Shown here: positions 34,852-45,420 of the stretch, in pieces
Position numbering within the stretch: position 1 is the stretch's first letter
How the letters are laid out: the number at the start of each line of letters is the position of its first letter
NCBI RefSeq assembly: GCF_923079645.1
Contig: NZ_CAKLPY010000006.1
Location: forward strand, 1 to 64,000
Length of the DNA stretch: 64,000 nt
Direction of reading: 5' to 3'
Origin: Emticicia aquatica
GTDB lineage: Bacteria > Bacteroidota > Bacteroidia > Cytophagales > Spirosomataceae
Translations under genes and position numbers: made by a program
Notes under the pieces: model-generated
Database searches by the model: none
What the model was told of the DNA's origin: nothing
Seen by the model: the letters and a program-made list of their open reading frames with translations, nothing else

Positions 34852-37062
34852 TTATTTTGCTTCATTAATTTCCAACACAACACTCGTACGTTTTAGCGTA
34901 ATATCTGGGTTTACTCCAATTGTCATTAGATATTCACCCGAGTAAATACACTCTTTTGCCAGTATGCTTTCTGTATCAGGATAAATGTTTATCTCCTTGA
35001 CCTTGTATTGTTTGTTAGCATCTAAACCTTCCAATTTGATAGGTTTTGAGGTAAACGATAGCTCAAAACGATTAGTGGTGAGGTAGCTAAACATCACGGC
35101 ATGGTCTTTTTGCTGACTTACAAACTGCATTGCTGCAATAGGATTTTCCCAAGGATTCACCAAATGATACATTTCACCATGCCAAATTGTACCTTTCAAT
35201 TCAACATACTTTTTAAGAGCGTTTTGGCTAAAAAGTAATTCTTTTTCTGATAAATTATTTACTACAATATCATAACCCATTTTTCCCATCATGGCTACAT
35301 CGGTTCTGTATTTTATGCCAACTTTGCTCCAATCAGTGATATGATTACAAAGTGAAATGGCTGGGAAAAAGTAGGAATCTTCCCATTGAATAAAAATTCT
35401 TTCAAGTGGGTCTGTATCATCGCTCAACCAAAATTCAGTAAAATATTTGAGTGCTTCGTAATCTACTCGGCCACCGCCACCCGAACAAAGCATCATCGGG
35501 ATTTTTGGGTATTTTGCTCTAATTCGCTCCAAAACCTTGTACAGGCCTTTTACATAATCAACATAGAGGTGGGTTTGGGGTAAATTCTGTTTTTGCAAAT
35601 AGGCAGAATGTGCGTTAAAAATTGTAGCATTGGCATCCCATTTGATAAAAGCCAGTTCAGGATTTTTGTTAAAAAGATTATCTAAAACACCAAAAACATA
35701 ATCTTGTACTTCAGGATTTGTCAAGTCTAAAACCAATTGATTTCGGAAATAATGTTCGGGTCTTTCGGGCTGACGAATGACCCAATCTTTATGATTTTCA
35801 TAAAGTTCTGATTTGGGACTTACCATTTCTGGTTCAACCCAAATGCCAAATTTTACTCCTGCTTTTGTTGCTTCTTTTACCAAATAACCTATACCATTGG
35901 GTAGTTTTTTACGATTTTCTTGCCAATCTCCGAGTCCTGCGTGGTCGTCATTACGAGGATATTTATTGCCAAACCAGCCATCATCTAACAAAAACATATC
36001 AACACCTAACTTTTTGGCATCTTTAAAAAGTCCCGTAAGTTTTTGTTCCTCAAAATCAAAATAGGTTGCCTCCCAATTATTCAAAAGTGTTAGGCGAGAG
36101 CCTTCACCATCTAAAATCCTGTATTTTCTTGCCCATTGGTGCATATTTCGGCTGGCTTCGCCTTTTCCGTTTTCTGAATAGGTATAGATAAATGATGGAG
36201 TTTTGAATGTCTGATTATTGCTCAAAACATACTCCGAAGCGTGAGAATTTATGCCAGCAATGAGTCTCAAATTATAGTAAGAATCTTTCTCGAAATCAAT
36301 TTTGAAGTTACCCGACCAAGCCAATGTTCCGAACAAAACCTTGCCTTCATTTTCGGTGGCAGGTTTATCAAATGATAGCGAAAAAGTTGGTGGTTGAAAT
36401 AGATTTGCCCGAGTGCCGAGTTTTGAATCCAGCGTTTTGATGCCAGCCGTGAGCTTGGTTTCTTCGGGCTTCATTTCACGACCCCAACCACCATGATAAT
36501 GCTTTAAATAGAAGTTATTTGCTATGAAATATAAGTTGGCAGAGGCATATTTATTCATTTTAAGATTCCCCTTTTCATTGTTTTTTATGGTTGACCATTG
36601 CTCAATAACGTTCTCTGCAAAATAGGTTTTATAGAAAAGCATAATTTCAGTGGCATAAACAGGGTCTTTTAATAAAATCCTTATAAGTAATACGTTTTCG
36701 CCTTGTTTTTCGGCTTTATGACTCACATATTTAAGGTCGGTTGATGTATTTCCATCAGCATGAATAAGCGTAAGGGCAGGCTCAATCATATTCCACGAAC
36801 CACTTGGTGTATAGACTGAATGAGAGATAGCGGCATTGACATCGTTATATTTATGGTCGTTCCAGATACCTGTATATTCGGAGGTTTTGCTTAGTTTTTT
36901 GCCAAAATAAACAATTCCTAATCGGTTTTCTGCATCAGTTTGTAGTACCAAGGCATTTTGCTTGGTTTCTATCGGAATGGTTATGATTTGAGCAAAAGAA
37001 TTGCTGCATAAAATACTAAAAACAAGTATTTTAATTTTATGAACGATTGATGGTTGAAACAT
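34852..37062 (-). CDS. Alpha-galactosidase, GH36
   Basis: 736 aa with signal sequence (start MFQPSIVHKIKILVFSILCS then NSFAQ). Beta-sandwich N-domain, then a TIM barrel holding the nucleophile Asp in FIKWDANATIF and the acid/base Asp in WLSDDTDPLERI. LDDGWFGNKYPRNDDHAGLG and WVEPEMVSPKSELY are GH36 landmarks. It releases galactose from melibiose/raffinose-type alpha-galactosides in the periplasm. It lies 73 bp downstream of galactokinase on the same strand. Confidence 0.95.
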   Translation of the reverse strand: MFQPSIVHKIKILVFSILCSNSFAQIITIPIETKQNALVLQTDAENRLGIVYFGKKLSKTSEYTGIWNDHKYNDVNAAISHSVYTPSGSWNMIEPALTLIHADGNTSTDLKYVSHKAEKQGENVLLIRILLKDPVYATEIMLFYKTYFAENVIEQWSTIKNNEKGNLKMNKYASANLYFIANNFYLKHYHGGWGREMKPEETKLTAGIKTLDSKLGTRANLFQPPTFSLSFDKPATENEGKVLFGTLAWSGNFKIDFEKDSYYNLRLIAGINSHASEYVLSNNQTFKTPSFIYTYSENGKGEASRNMHQWARKYRILDGEGSRLTLLNNWEATYFDFEEQKLTGLFKDAKKLGVDMFLLDDGWFGNKYPRNDDHAGLGDWQENRKKLPNGIGYLVKEATKAGVKFGIWVEPEMVSPKSELYENHKDWVIRQPERPEHYFRNQLVLDLTNPEVQDYVFGVLDNLFNKNPELAFIKWDANATIFNAHSAYLQKQNLPQTHLYVDYVKGLYKVLERIRAKYPKIPMMLCSGGGGRVDYEALKYFTEFWLSDDTDPLERIFIQWEDSYFFPAISLCNHITDWSKVGIKYRTDVAMMGKMGYDIVVNNLSEKELLFSQNALKKYVELKGTIWHGEMYHLVNPWENPIAAMQFVSQQKDHAVMFSYLTTNRFELSFTSKPIKLEGLDANKQYKVKEINIYPDTESILAKECIYSGEYLMTIGVNPDITLKRTSVVLEINEAK

Positions 37063-37135
37063 ATTAAAATCTCTATTGTTTAAATTTAAAATTTATCCTG
37101 CTTTTGCTTGGGATTCAAGAACAAAAGAAATACTT

Positions 37136-38326
37136 CTAAACGAGTTCTTTTTCAAAGGCAATACTTGTACCCTCTTGAATGCTAATTTTGTGACAAATCA
37201 ATTTTCTATTAAATTGTATTTGATATGCTGATGCTATTGCAGACATAAAATTGTCTACTTGTTCTTTTTTGACAATATTTATTGTACAACCACCGAAACC
37301 ACCACCCATCATTCTTGAACCAAGTACCAAATTGGTGCTTTCGGGGGAAAACTTTTGTGTTTCTGCTACTAAAAAGTCTAACTCTTCACAACTGACCTCA
37401 TAATCATCACGAAGTTCTTGATGTGTTTGATACATTTTTTTTCCAAATGCCACCAAATCATTATTCTGTAAATCTTCACAGGCAGCAATTACTCTCTCAA
37501 TTTCCTGTACTACGTAGCGGCAACGTTTCAGCGTTATTTGGTCAAATTCTTGTGCATGCGAGTTTAACATTTTTGAGGAAACGTCTCTCAAATGTTGAAT
37601 TTTTGGATAATGTTTTTGTAAAATTTTCACACCAAGCTCACATTCTTGACGGCGGGTATTATATTCTGAATTTCCAAGCGAATGTTTTACGCCTGTATCA
37701 CAAAGAATTATTGAATATTTATCTTGCAGAAAAGGGAAATAAGCATATTCTAGCGAGCGACAGTCTAATCGAATGACCGAATTTTCTTTCCCCATTGTAG
37801 ATGCAAACATATCCATAATACCACATTGCAAGCCAACAAATTCATTTTCGGCACGTTGACAAAGTTTCACTAATTCCATTTTTGGAATCTGAAAATCAAA
37901 AAGTTGATTTAAAGCAAAAGCCAGACCTGTTTCTAATGCTGCTGATGAAGACACACCAGCTCCGAAAGGGATATTTCCTCCAAAAACAAGGTTAAAGCCT
38001 GCGATTTTAAAACCATAATTTTGTATTTGTTGTATAACCCCTTTTAAATAATCTGACCAATTATGCCTACTTCTTTCCACTTTTTCGATAGAAAATATTT
38101 CAAATTCATTTAAATTTTGGGCGTAAACGTGGCAATAATTATCATTTCTTGTACTAATTGCAAAATATATTTCTCGGTCAATGGCGGCAGGTAAAACAAA
38201 GCCACCGTTGTAATCTGTATGTTCACCTATAAGATTGATACGTCCAGGAGAACGTACGATTAGTTGTGGTGATTGATGAAATTTCTCGGTAAATTTTTCT
38301 TTTATTTCTTCTAAACTCAGTTCCAT
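37136..38326 (-). CDS. galK: Galactokinase
   Basis: 396 aa, GHMP kinase family. The galactokinase signature GRINLIGEHTDYNGGFVLPA is near residue 27, the ATP loop is GGNIPFGAGVSSSAALETG (about 122-140) and the late motif is GSRMMGGGFGGCTI. It phosphorylates galactose for the Leloir pathway; no galT or galE lies in the window. It begins 4 nt after the VCBS gene stop, so it shares that transcript. Confidence 0.97.
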   Translation of the reverse strand: MELSLEEIKEKFTEKFHQSPQLIVRSPGRINLIGEHTDYNGGFVLPAAIDREIYFAISTRNDNYCHVYAQNLNEFEIFSIEKVERSRHNWSDYLKGVIQQIQNYGFKIAGFNLVFGGNIPFGAGVSSSAALETGLAFALNQLFDFQIPKMELVKLCQRAENEFVGLQCGIMDMFASTMGKENSVIRLDCRSLEYAYFPFLQDKYSIILCDTGVKHSLGNSEYNTRRQECELGVKILQKHYPKIQHLRDVSSKMLNSHAQEFDQITLKRCRYVVQEIERVIAACEDLQNNDLVAFGKKMYQTHQELRDDYEVSCEELDFLVAETQKFSPESTNLVLGSRMMGGGFGGCTINIVKKEQVDNFMSAIASAYQIQFNRKLICHKISIQEGTSIAFEKELV

Positions 38327-38330
38327 TATA

Positions 38331-41300
38331 TTATTTCTTTTTGTATTTATAGGCTTCTATTTTAGCTGAATTATTACCAACAAGAATTACTTTTGAACCA
38401 TCAGTAGCACGAATTTCTGCTAAACTTTTTACATCTTTATCTGCTATGAAACCCGTCTTGGCACTTCTGTTTACATTGAAATCTCCTTTGCCATTTCCTG
38501 TTAAAAGTAAGCCTGTTCCTGCATCGTACCGACCAGTTGATGTTTCTGTATCATAAGAATTTCCCGCCAACAGTATATCTAAATGACTATCATTGTTATA
38601 ATCTCCGATTAGTATTCCATTCACTGGAGCAAATTGAGACTCTATTGGCAAGGCTATTCTTTTAAATTGACCATTGCCTTTGTTTTCAAAATAACTACTT
38701 TCAAAACATACACTTTGTAGTACATACGCATTGGCTATTTCTTCTTTTAAGAATGATTCTACAAAGGTTGCTTGGGCATATTTTTCGTAGGAGGTAAACC
38801 TTGATTTCATGGCAGGAATCTGTGTAATCAGTTCATCACGGGTATGAAAAATATGTTTTTCATGTTGTACGAAATAGCCCATAATCGGGTCTATTCTCCC
38901 ATTTTTATCAAAATCTTTGGCATAAATTGATAGTGGTTCTTCGACACTTGCACGATAACGAGTATTTAATCCTAAATTTCCAGCGATAAAATCTATATCA
39001 CCATCATTATCAAAATCACCTGCGGCAAGGCTATTCCACCAACCAGATGAATTTACAATTTCAGATTTGTGAACTACTTTTCCTTTTCCATTTTTAAATA
39101 AAGTGATAGGCATAAATTCACCTGCAAGCAATAGATCGTGCCAGCCGTCATTGTCGTAATCTATCCAAATGGCGGAGGTTACCATGCCAATGTTTTGTAG
39201 TTCGGGAGGAGTTATGTCTATGAATTTTCCTTTTGAATTTTTCAATAAGTAACTTCTTGGAGCTAATGGATATTCATTTGGGCGAACTCTACCGCCGACG
39301 AATAAGTCTAAATCACCGTCTTTATCAAAATCACAGGCAGAAACGCATGAACCGCTTGCTTTTGTATCGGGCAGAGAGTTTGTTACAAAATGGAAATTTC
39401 CATTTCCCTCATTTTCATAAAAACTATCTTGTTGTTCATCTGAGCCTTCGGGGTTTTCTGAGCCTCCACTGACAGTATATAAATCTAAATCTTTATCATT
39501 ATCGGCATCAAAAAGCAAAACACCTGTTTCTTCTGCTTGAATATTATTTTTTGTCAAGACTTTTTGGTTAAAACTTCCATTACGACTTTGAATAAAAAAA
39601 CTTCCATTATACCCTGATGCTGCACCCACATAGAAATCTTCCAATTTATCTCCATTTATATCGCCAACGGCAATGAACGGCCCCAATTTTGAGTGCAAAT
39701 GGGGTAGTAAAACTTGCTCTTTAAAATCAGCGAAATTGTTTTCTTGGTGGTCATAATTTATACCAAGTTTATCAGCAATTTCATTAAATAGTAACTCATT
39801 TGTAGTTTTTTGTGGAAAATAACTTTGCGGTAAATAATTGATTATCAATACTTGATTGGCTTTTGGCTGAAAAATTGTCTGCCTTTTCCCGTCTGACCAT
39901 TCCACAACAACGCTATCAATTTTTGGTGTTTTACCCAATCCAAAGACGAGTTTTGTGTCCATCGTTGATTCATAACCACGATAAGGATTGAGTTCTTGAA
40001 ACTGCATTTTACCATCTGAAAAAAGCCAAACTTTTGAGTCAATTCCTTGTAAATTTGGCTTTTTACCGTTGAACTTTACAGTCAAAAAATTGTTTTTTGA
40101 GCGTTCATTTGAGCGGTTTTTATAAATTTTTGCTTCACTATTAAAGCAATTAATAACCAAATCTAAGTCACCATCATTATCTAAATCAGCATAACAAGCT
40201 CCATTTGAAAATCCTTTTTCTGTAAATCCCCATTCATCTGAACGCTTCGTAAAAGTCAGATTTCCATTATTTTCAAAAAGGTAATTTTGCAGCGGAACAT
40301 TGTCTAAATTATGGATTGCCTTTAATTTTTCTTTGCGTTTTGCTTCCATTGTCCCCATAGGCGATTGCTGGCTGGCTTGGTAATTTATGTAATCCAAATT
40401 ACCCAAATCTCGGTAAAACCCATTGGTAACCATCAAATCTTTATCGCCATCATTGTCATAATCAGCCAATAAAGAACTCCAACTCCAATCGGTGGCACTT
40501 ACGCCTGAAAGAAAAGCAATTTCACTGAAAGTTTGATTTCCGTTATTGAGTTGTAAAGTATTCCGAGTATAAGACGGATTATAACCAAGTTTTAGCGATA
40601 GTTGAAATTTGTCATAATTTGCCGTCGGAATAAGCATTTTTTTGCGAAAATTATCTTCGGGCAACATATCAAGCACGCAAATATCGGGTAAGCCATCATT
40701 ATTAAAATCGGCAATGTCATTGCCCATCGAAGCAAAACTTGTGTGTTTTAAGTATTGAGAAGCTTTGTCGGTAAAAGTCCCATCTTGATTATTTATATAC
40801 AAAATATCGTTTGACAAAAAATCATTAGACACATAAATATCGGGAAATCCATCGCCATTTACATCGCTAATGGCACATCCCAAACTATATCCATCGTTCA
40901 AAATACCAGCTTCTTTTGAAACGTCGGTAAATCGTGGAGACAAACCATTTTGGTTGCCATCATTTCTATATAAAATATCTGTTCCTGCTGATTCTCCTTG
41001 CAGTTTTCTTCCGTTTAGGCTATTTACGCCAGTCAGCATTTCATCGGCTGGGTTGGTTATTAAAAACAAATCTAAATCACCATCTTTATCGTAATCAAAA
41101 AAGGAGGCATTCATTGTTTGGCGTTTTTCTGCAATGCCGTATTCTTCAGCTTTTTCGGTGAAAGTAATTTCGCCTTTGGCATTTCTACCGTTATTGACAT
41201 AAAGTAGATTTGCCAGATTGCCAAATTTTGGACTTCCTGAAACATTCACATAGATGTCCAACCAACCGTCTTGGTTAATATCTACCATCGAAACACCCGT

Positions 41301-41684
41301 ACACCAACGGTCAGTTTTTAGCCCAGCTTTTTCAGTAATGTCTTCAAAGTTCAAAGCTCCTTTATTCAAGTAAAGTTTACACGAAGTTTGATTGCCGCTA
41401 AAAAACAAATCGGGTAAGCCGTCATTGTTAATATCGCCTGCTGCAACCCCTGCACCTGTGTAGATATTCATGTATTCCAGCACATTGTATTCGTCATTTT
41501 CCTCTACTTTGTTGACAAATTTCACACCTGTTTCAGATGATGAAAGCACTTGAAAAAGGGTATCTTTTGGTTTACATGAAAAGAATAAGCAACTCCCCAA
41601 AAGAAACAATATGCTGCCTCTGAAAGAGTGATTTTTATAAAAAAGCAATGATATTTTTTGCATTATATTCGTCATACAGACCAC
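38331..41684 (-). CDS. VCBS/FG-GAP + ASPIC/UnbV lipoprotein 1
   Basis: 1117 aa. The lipobox-like LFLLGSCLFFSC near residue 36 implies an outer-membrane lipoprotein. A FG-GAP/VCBS series with Ca-binding DxNxDGxxD loops (DINNDGLPDLFFSGN, DINQDGWLDIYVN, DYDKDGDLDLFLI) spans most of the length, in two blocks separated by an ASPIC/UnbV-type segment (KVWLFSDGKMQFQELNPYRG). Such proteins are probably extracellular beta propellers, but the role is not established. Homologous to the upstream gene; 3-bp gap. The true start may be a later in-frame ATG (MTNIM or MQKIS). Confidence 0.9.
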   Translation of the reverse strand: MVCMTNIMQKISLLFYKNHSFRGSILFLLGSCLFFSCKPKDTLFQVLSSSETGVKFVNKVEENDEYNVLEYMNIYTGAGVAAGDINNDGLPDLFFSGNQTSCKLYLNKGALNFEDITEKAGLKTDRWCTGVSMVDINQDGWLDIYVNVSGSPKFGNLANLLYVNNGRNAKGEITFTEKAEEYGIAEKRQTMNASFFDYDKDGDLDLFLITNPADEMLTGVNSLNGRKLQGESAGTDILYRNDGNQNGLSPRFTDVSKEAGILNDGYSLGCAISDVNGDGFPDIYVSNDFLSNDILYINNQDGTFTDKASQYLKHTSFASMGNDIADFNNDGLPDICVLDMLPEDNFRKKMLIPTANYDKFQLSLKLGYNPSYTRNTLQLNNGNQTFSEIAFLSGVSATDWSWSSLLADYDNDGDKDLMVTNGFYRDLGNLDYINYQASQQSPMGTMEAKRKEKLKAIHNLDNVPLQNYLFENNGNLTFTKRSDEWGFTEKGFSNGACYADLDNDGDLDLVINCFNSEAKIYKNRSNERSKNNFLTVKFNGKKPNLQGIDSKVWLFSDGKMQFQELNPYRGYESTMDTKLVFGLGKTPKIDSVVVEWSDGKRQTIFQPKANQVLIINYLPQSYFPQKTTNELLFNEIADKLGINYDHQENNFADFKEQVLLPHLHSKLGPFIAVGDINGDKLEDFYVGAASGYNGSFFIQSRNGSFNQKVLTKNNIQAEETGVLLFDADNDKDLDLYTVSGGSENPEGSDEQQDSFYENEGNGNFHFVTNSLPDTKASGSCVSACDFDKDGDLDLFVGGRVRPNEYPLAPRSYLLKNSKGKFIDITPPELQNIGMVTSAIWIDYDNDGWHDLLLAGEFMPITLFKNGKGKVVHKSEIVNSSGWWNSLAAGDFDNDGDIDFIAGNLGLNTRYRASVEEPLSIYAKDFDKNGRIDPIMGYFVQHEKHIFHTRDELITQIPAMKSRFTSYEKYAQATFVESFLKEEIANAYVLQSVCFESSYFENKGNGQFKRIALPIESQFAPVNGILIGDYNNDSHLDILLAGNSYDTETSTGRYDAGTGLLLTGNGKGDFNVNRSAKTGFIADKDVKSLAEIRATDGSKVILVGNNSAKIEAYKYKKK

Positions 41685-41687
41685 TTA

Positions 41688-44600
41688 TTACAAGGGTATT
41701 TGTCTTTTTTTACCATTAAAACTTACAATTTCTACTGATTTTACTTTGGTTGAAACGTTTATTCTTCGACTACTTTGTGATAAATAGGTGTTTCCAAAAT
41801 AAAATTCTTGCTTGTGTTTTTTGTTGTCGTTTTCGGTAATGATGGCATAAGCATCGGTTGGTAAAAGGGCTATTTGCTTGCTACTATTCGATGGATTTAC
41901 TTTAAAAGTCTTCAACGAACTATTATTGCTACCTATCAAAATCAAGTCAGAACCATCGTTTTTTGATAAATAAGCTATTGATTTATTATCTCCAACAATA
42001 TTTAGTCGTTTGTGGTCGGGCTTAAAATTTCCTTTTCCATCGCCACGAAGCAATAAACTTCCTCGTGCATCGTACCGACCAGTTTGTACTTCGGTAGCAA
42101 AGGAATTGCCGACTGCCAAGACATCCAAATTTCCATCATTATCAAAATCTTGGCACAACATTCCGAAAATTGGTGAGAACTGAGCCTCAACTGGCAAGCT
42201 ATGTATGGTAAATTTTCCGTTGCCTAAATTTTCGATATAAGAACTTTCAAATCGTTCGCTTTTTACAATGTAGGCATCGGCTAATTCACTATTGGTAAAG
42301 GATTTATGAAAAGGAGTTTCGGCATAAGTTGTATAATCATTAAACCTCGTACGCATAGCCGTAATTTGCTTATTCAAATCATCTCGTGCATGAACTATTT
42401 GTTCTTCCCCATCAACAAAATGACACATAATTGGGTCTAAAAGTCCATTTTTATCATAATCTTTGGCATAAATACAGACAGGTTCTTTCGTACTTGCCTT
42501 GTAGGGCGAATTTAGTCCAAGGTTTCCTGCCACATAATCAATGTCACCATCTTTATCGAAATCACCAGCTACGAGGCTATTCCACCAACCCTTTGAATTT
42601 ACGATTTCAGATTTACGGTTTACGATTTTACCTTTCTCGTTTTTGACAAAAGTGATAGGCATAAATTCACCTGCAAGCATTAAATCTTGCCAGCCGTCAT
42701 TGTCGTAATCTGTCCAAAGGACAGAAGTTACCATGCCAATATTTTTAAGTTCGGAGGGTGTTATGTCTGTGAATTTGCCTTTTGTGTTTTTCAACAAATA
42801 GCTCCTTGGTGTTAATGGATACTCATTTGGACGAACTCTGCCACCGACAAATAAATCTAAATCACCGTCATGGTCAAAGTCAGTAGCTACAATGCTCGAA
42901 CCACTGGAATTTATGTTTGGCAATGCTTGCAAATCCCTTGTAAATATTGGTAATGCATCCTTACCTTTTCCGTTATTTATATACAAGCGATGTTGATAAA
43001 TTGGGTCTCCTTCTTTTGGGCTTGCTACTCCGCCACTTACTATATATAAATCTTGGTCGCCATCGTTGTCAGCATCAAAAAACAATGCTCCCATATCATC
43101 GGAGAGGGTATCTTGGGCAATTTTTTGAGGTAAAAACTTGCCATTTTTTTGCTGAATAAATAATTTCCCTGCTTGTTCTGCTGCTCCACCTACATAAAAA
43201 TCTTCTAAACCATCAGCATTGACATCAGCAACTGCTAAACCTGGTCCATTTCGAGAGTTTAGGCGTGGCAATAAGGCTTGTGTTTTGAAATCCACAAAAT
43301 TATTTTCGTGGTGTTGATATTGTATTTGCGTTTCTTGGCTACACTCTGAAAAAAGAGTTTCTGAGGCTGCATTTTCTTTTATTTTTTTAGGAAACTGAGC
43401 ATTCCGATTATCCAAAGTTAGGATTTGATTATTCTTTGGATTCTTGATAATTTGCTCTTTTCCATCATTCCAAAGCACCTTTAGGCTGTCAATTCCACCT
43501 TTTTGTAAACCAAAATGCAAAAAGGGTTCAACCGTAGAAAGATAACCACGATAAGGCGAAAAATAATTATACTGCATTTTTCCCTTTTGCCAAACCCAAA
43601 CTTTTGTTCCTAAACCGTCACGATTTCCTGCTTCATCTTTAAAATTGAGGCGTAACCATTGATGATTTGGTTCAATTCTATTCAATTGGTTTTCATAAAT
43701 TGATGCTACTTGGTCAAGATTATTGGTTACTAAATCCAAATCACCATCATTATCCAAATCACCATAAACAGCACCGTTTGAGTATGAAGGTGCATCAAGC
43801 CCCCATTTTTCGGAAACGTCTGTAAAAGTTAGATTTCCTGCATTGTTCTTATATATATAATTATGCACATTAATGCCTGAAAATTTCGCAAGTTCTTTTA
43901 ACCGTTCTTGGCGATTACCTTCGGGCGTACCCATAAACAAGGCTTTTTTCCCATACATTATAAAGTCTAAATTTGTTACATCTTGGCGATAACCATTGGC
44001 TATGAATAAATCTTTATAACCATCATTATCATAATCTGCAAAAAGCGGCGACCAACTCCATTCAGTTGCATGAACCCCTGATAATTGTCCTATTTCGCTA
44101 AAAGAACCATCTCCATTATTCAATTGCAAGGTATTTCTTACATATTGAGGTTCATAGCCATACCGAACATTTTGCTCAAAAACATCATAGGTATTTCCCA
44201 TCATGGTCAATTTCCACCGTTTGTTGTCAGGTGGAAGCATATCCACAACCATAATATCTGTCAAGCCATCATTATTAATATCTGCCAAATCATTTCCCAT
44301 ACCGTTATAGGTTTGATGGTGCAGCATTGTACTGGCTTTGTTGCTAAAAGTCCCGTTTTTATTATTAATATAGACCAAATCATTTGTCAAAAAATCATTT
44401 GATACATAAATATCGGGGTAGTTATCATTATTAATATCATTGATTGCTACACCCAAACCAAAACCTTCAAACAAGATTCCTGCTTCTTTGGAAACATCGG
44501 TAAAGACAATGCCTTTTAGGTCAGCATTTATTTTAGTTCCTTTCGGACTATCATTCCTAAATAATTTATCAGTTGTAGGCGATTGTCCATCATTTTGGCG

Positions 44601-45230
44601 AGGTTTCGATACATTCCTATTATAATTCACAAAAGCATTTCGCAGCAAATACATATCCAAATCTCCATCTTTGTCATAATCAAAAAACGCTGTTTGAATA
44701 TCATAACCATCATCATCCAATTTCATTTCAGCCGCTTTTTCAGTGAATGTATTATCACCATTATTAATAAAAAACAAGTTCTTCATCTCCGAAGCTGGCG
44801 TTTTCCGATTTCCTGCCTTACAGATGTAAAAATCTTGAAATCCATCTTGGTTAATATCTACCACTGAAACTCCATACGCCCAACCCTCAGTTTTTACACC
44901 TGCTTTTTCGGTAATATCCTCAAAATGTATCGAGGCACCATTCTTCCTACCTTTATTCAAATACAGTTTACTTGAAACCATGTTTCCAGCAAAAAAAATA
45001 TCAAGTAAGCCATCATTGTTTATATCTGCCAAAGCTACGCCTGCACCATTGAACATATATTCAAATTCAAGTACGGTTAACGAATCAGAATAACTAAGTT
45101 GGTTGATAAAATTTATCCCTGTTTCTTGTGCAGGTAATTGCTTGAATAATTGCTTCGATTTATCAGGTCGGCAATTATTAAAACATAAGACAATGAAGCT
45201 AAACAAGATAAATTTTGTAATTTTTGACAT
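41688..45230 (-). CDS. VCBS/FG-GAP + ASPIC/UnbV lipoprotein 2
   Basis: 1180 aa, signal MSKITKFILFSFIVLCFNNC with the lipobox Cys. Same layout as its neighbour: FG-GAP repeats (ALADINNDGLLDIFFAGNMV), a UnbV/ASPIC segment (KVWVWQKGKMQYNYFSPYRG), then a second FG-GAP block (DADNDGDQDLYIVSGG). The two genes are ancient duplicates sharing whole blocks such as PNEYPLTPRSYLLKN. They lie between SusD and galK, so they are plausibly surface glycan-associated proteins of this PUL-like locus. Confidence 0.9.
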   Translation of the reverse strand: MSKITKFILFSFIVLCFNNCRPDKSKQLFKQLPAQETGINFINQLSYSDSLTVLEFEYMFNGAGVALADINNDGLLDIFFAGNMVSSKLYLNKGRKNGASIHFEDITEKAGVKTEGWAYGVSVVDINQDGFQDFYICKAGNRKTPASEMKNLFFINNGDNTFTEKAAEMKLDDDGYDIQTAFFDYDKDGDLDMYLLRNAFVNYNRNVSKPRQNDGQSPTTDKLFRNDSPKGTKINADLKGIVFTDVSKEAGILFEGFGLGVAINDINNDNYPDIYVSNDFLTNDLVYINNKNGTFSNKASTMLHHQTYNGMGNDLADINNDGLTDIMVVDMLPPDNKRWKLTMMGNTYDVFEQNVRYGYEPQYVRNTLQLNNGDGSFSEIGQLSGVHATEWSWSPLFADYDNDGYKDLFIANGYRQDVTNLDFIMYGKKALFMGTPEGNRQERLKELAKFSGINVHNYIYKNNAGNLTFTDVSEKWGLDAPSYSNGAVYGDLDNDGDLDLVTNNLDQVASIYENQLNRIEPNHQWLRLNFKDEAGNRDGLGTKVWVWQKGKMQYNYFSPYRGYLSTVEPFLHFGLQKGGIDSLKVLWNDGKEQIIKNPKNNQILTLDNRNAQFPKKIKENAASETLFSECSQETQIQYQHHENNFVDFKTQALLPRLNSRNGPGLAVADVNADGLEDFYVGGAAEQAGKLFIQQKNGKFLPQKIAQDTLSDDMGALFFDADNDGDQDLYIVSGGVASPKEGDPIYQHRLYINNGKGKDALPIFTRDLQALPNINSSGSSIVATDFDHDGDLDLFVGGRVRPNEYPLTPRSYLLKNTKGKFTDITPSELKNIGMVTSVLWTDYDNDGWQDLMLAGEFMPITFVKNEKGKIVNRKSEIVNSKGWWNSLVAGDFDKDGDIDYVAGNLGLNSPYKASTKEPVCIYAKDYDKNGLLDPIMCHFVDGEEQIVHARDDLNKQITAMRTRFNDYTTYAETPFHKSFTNSELADAYIVKSERFESSYIENLGNGKFTIHSLPVEAQFSPIFGMLCQDFDNDGNLDVLAVGNSFATEVQTGRYDARGSLLLRGDGKGNFKPDHKRLNIVGDNKSIAYLSKNDGSDLILIGSNNSSLKTFKVNPSNSSKQIALLPTDAYAIITENDNKKHKQEFYFGNTYLSQSSRRINVSTKVKSVEIVSFNGKKRQIPL

Positions 45231-45294
45231 AAGAAAAGAGAATTATATCTTAATTTTTGAGAATAAGAAGCAGATTTTGGTTCTGCTCCTATTA

Positions 45295-45302
45295 CAAATC
45301 TA
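45295..45302 (-). promoter_or_regulatory. Candidate internal promoter before the VCBS-VCBS-galK genes
   Basis: Minus strand reads TAGATTTG, matching TAnnTTTG, about 65 bp upstream of the VCBS start. It shares TACAAATCTA (plus strand) with the GntR promoter, suggesting common control. Confidence 0.5.
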
Positions 45303-45344
45303 TTGAAACAAAACTACTTGGATTCAAGTATTATCTTTAGAATA

Positions 45345-45372
45345 AAAGGTAAGCCAACGACTTACCTTTATT
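45345..45372 (-). terminator. Terminator after susD
   Basis: AAAGGTAAG (45345-45353) pairs with CTTACCTTT (45361-45369), a perfect 9-bp stem, followed on the minus strand by a TTTTATT tract. It may end most SusCD transcripts and lower expression of the VCBS-galK part. Confidence 0.75.
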
Positions 45373-45420
45373 AATTACAACCTATTTATGATTTACAAAT
45401 TTCATCATAAATACAGCTAT

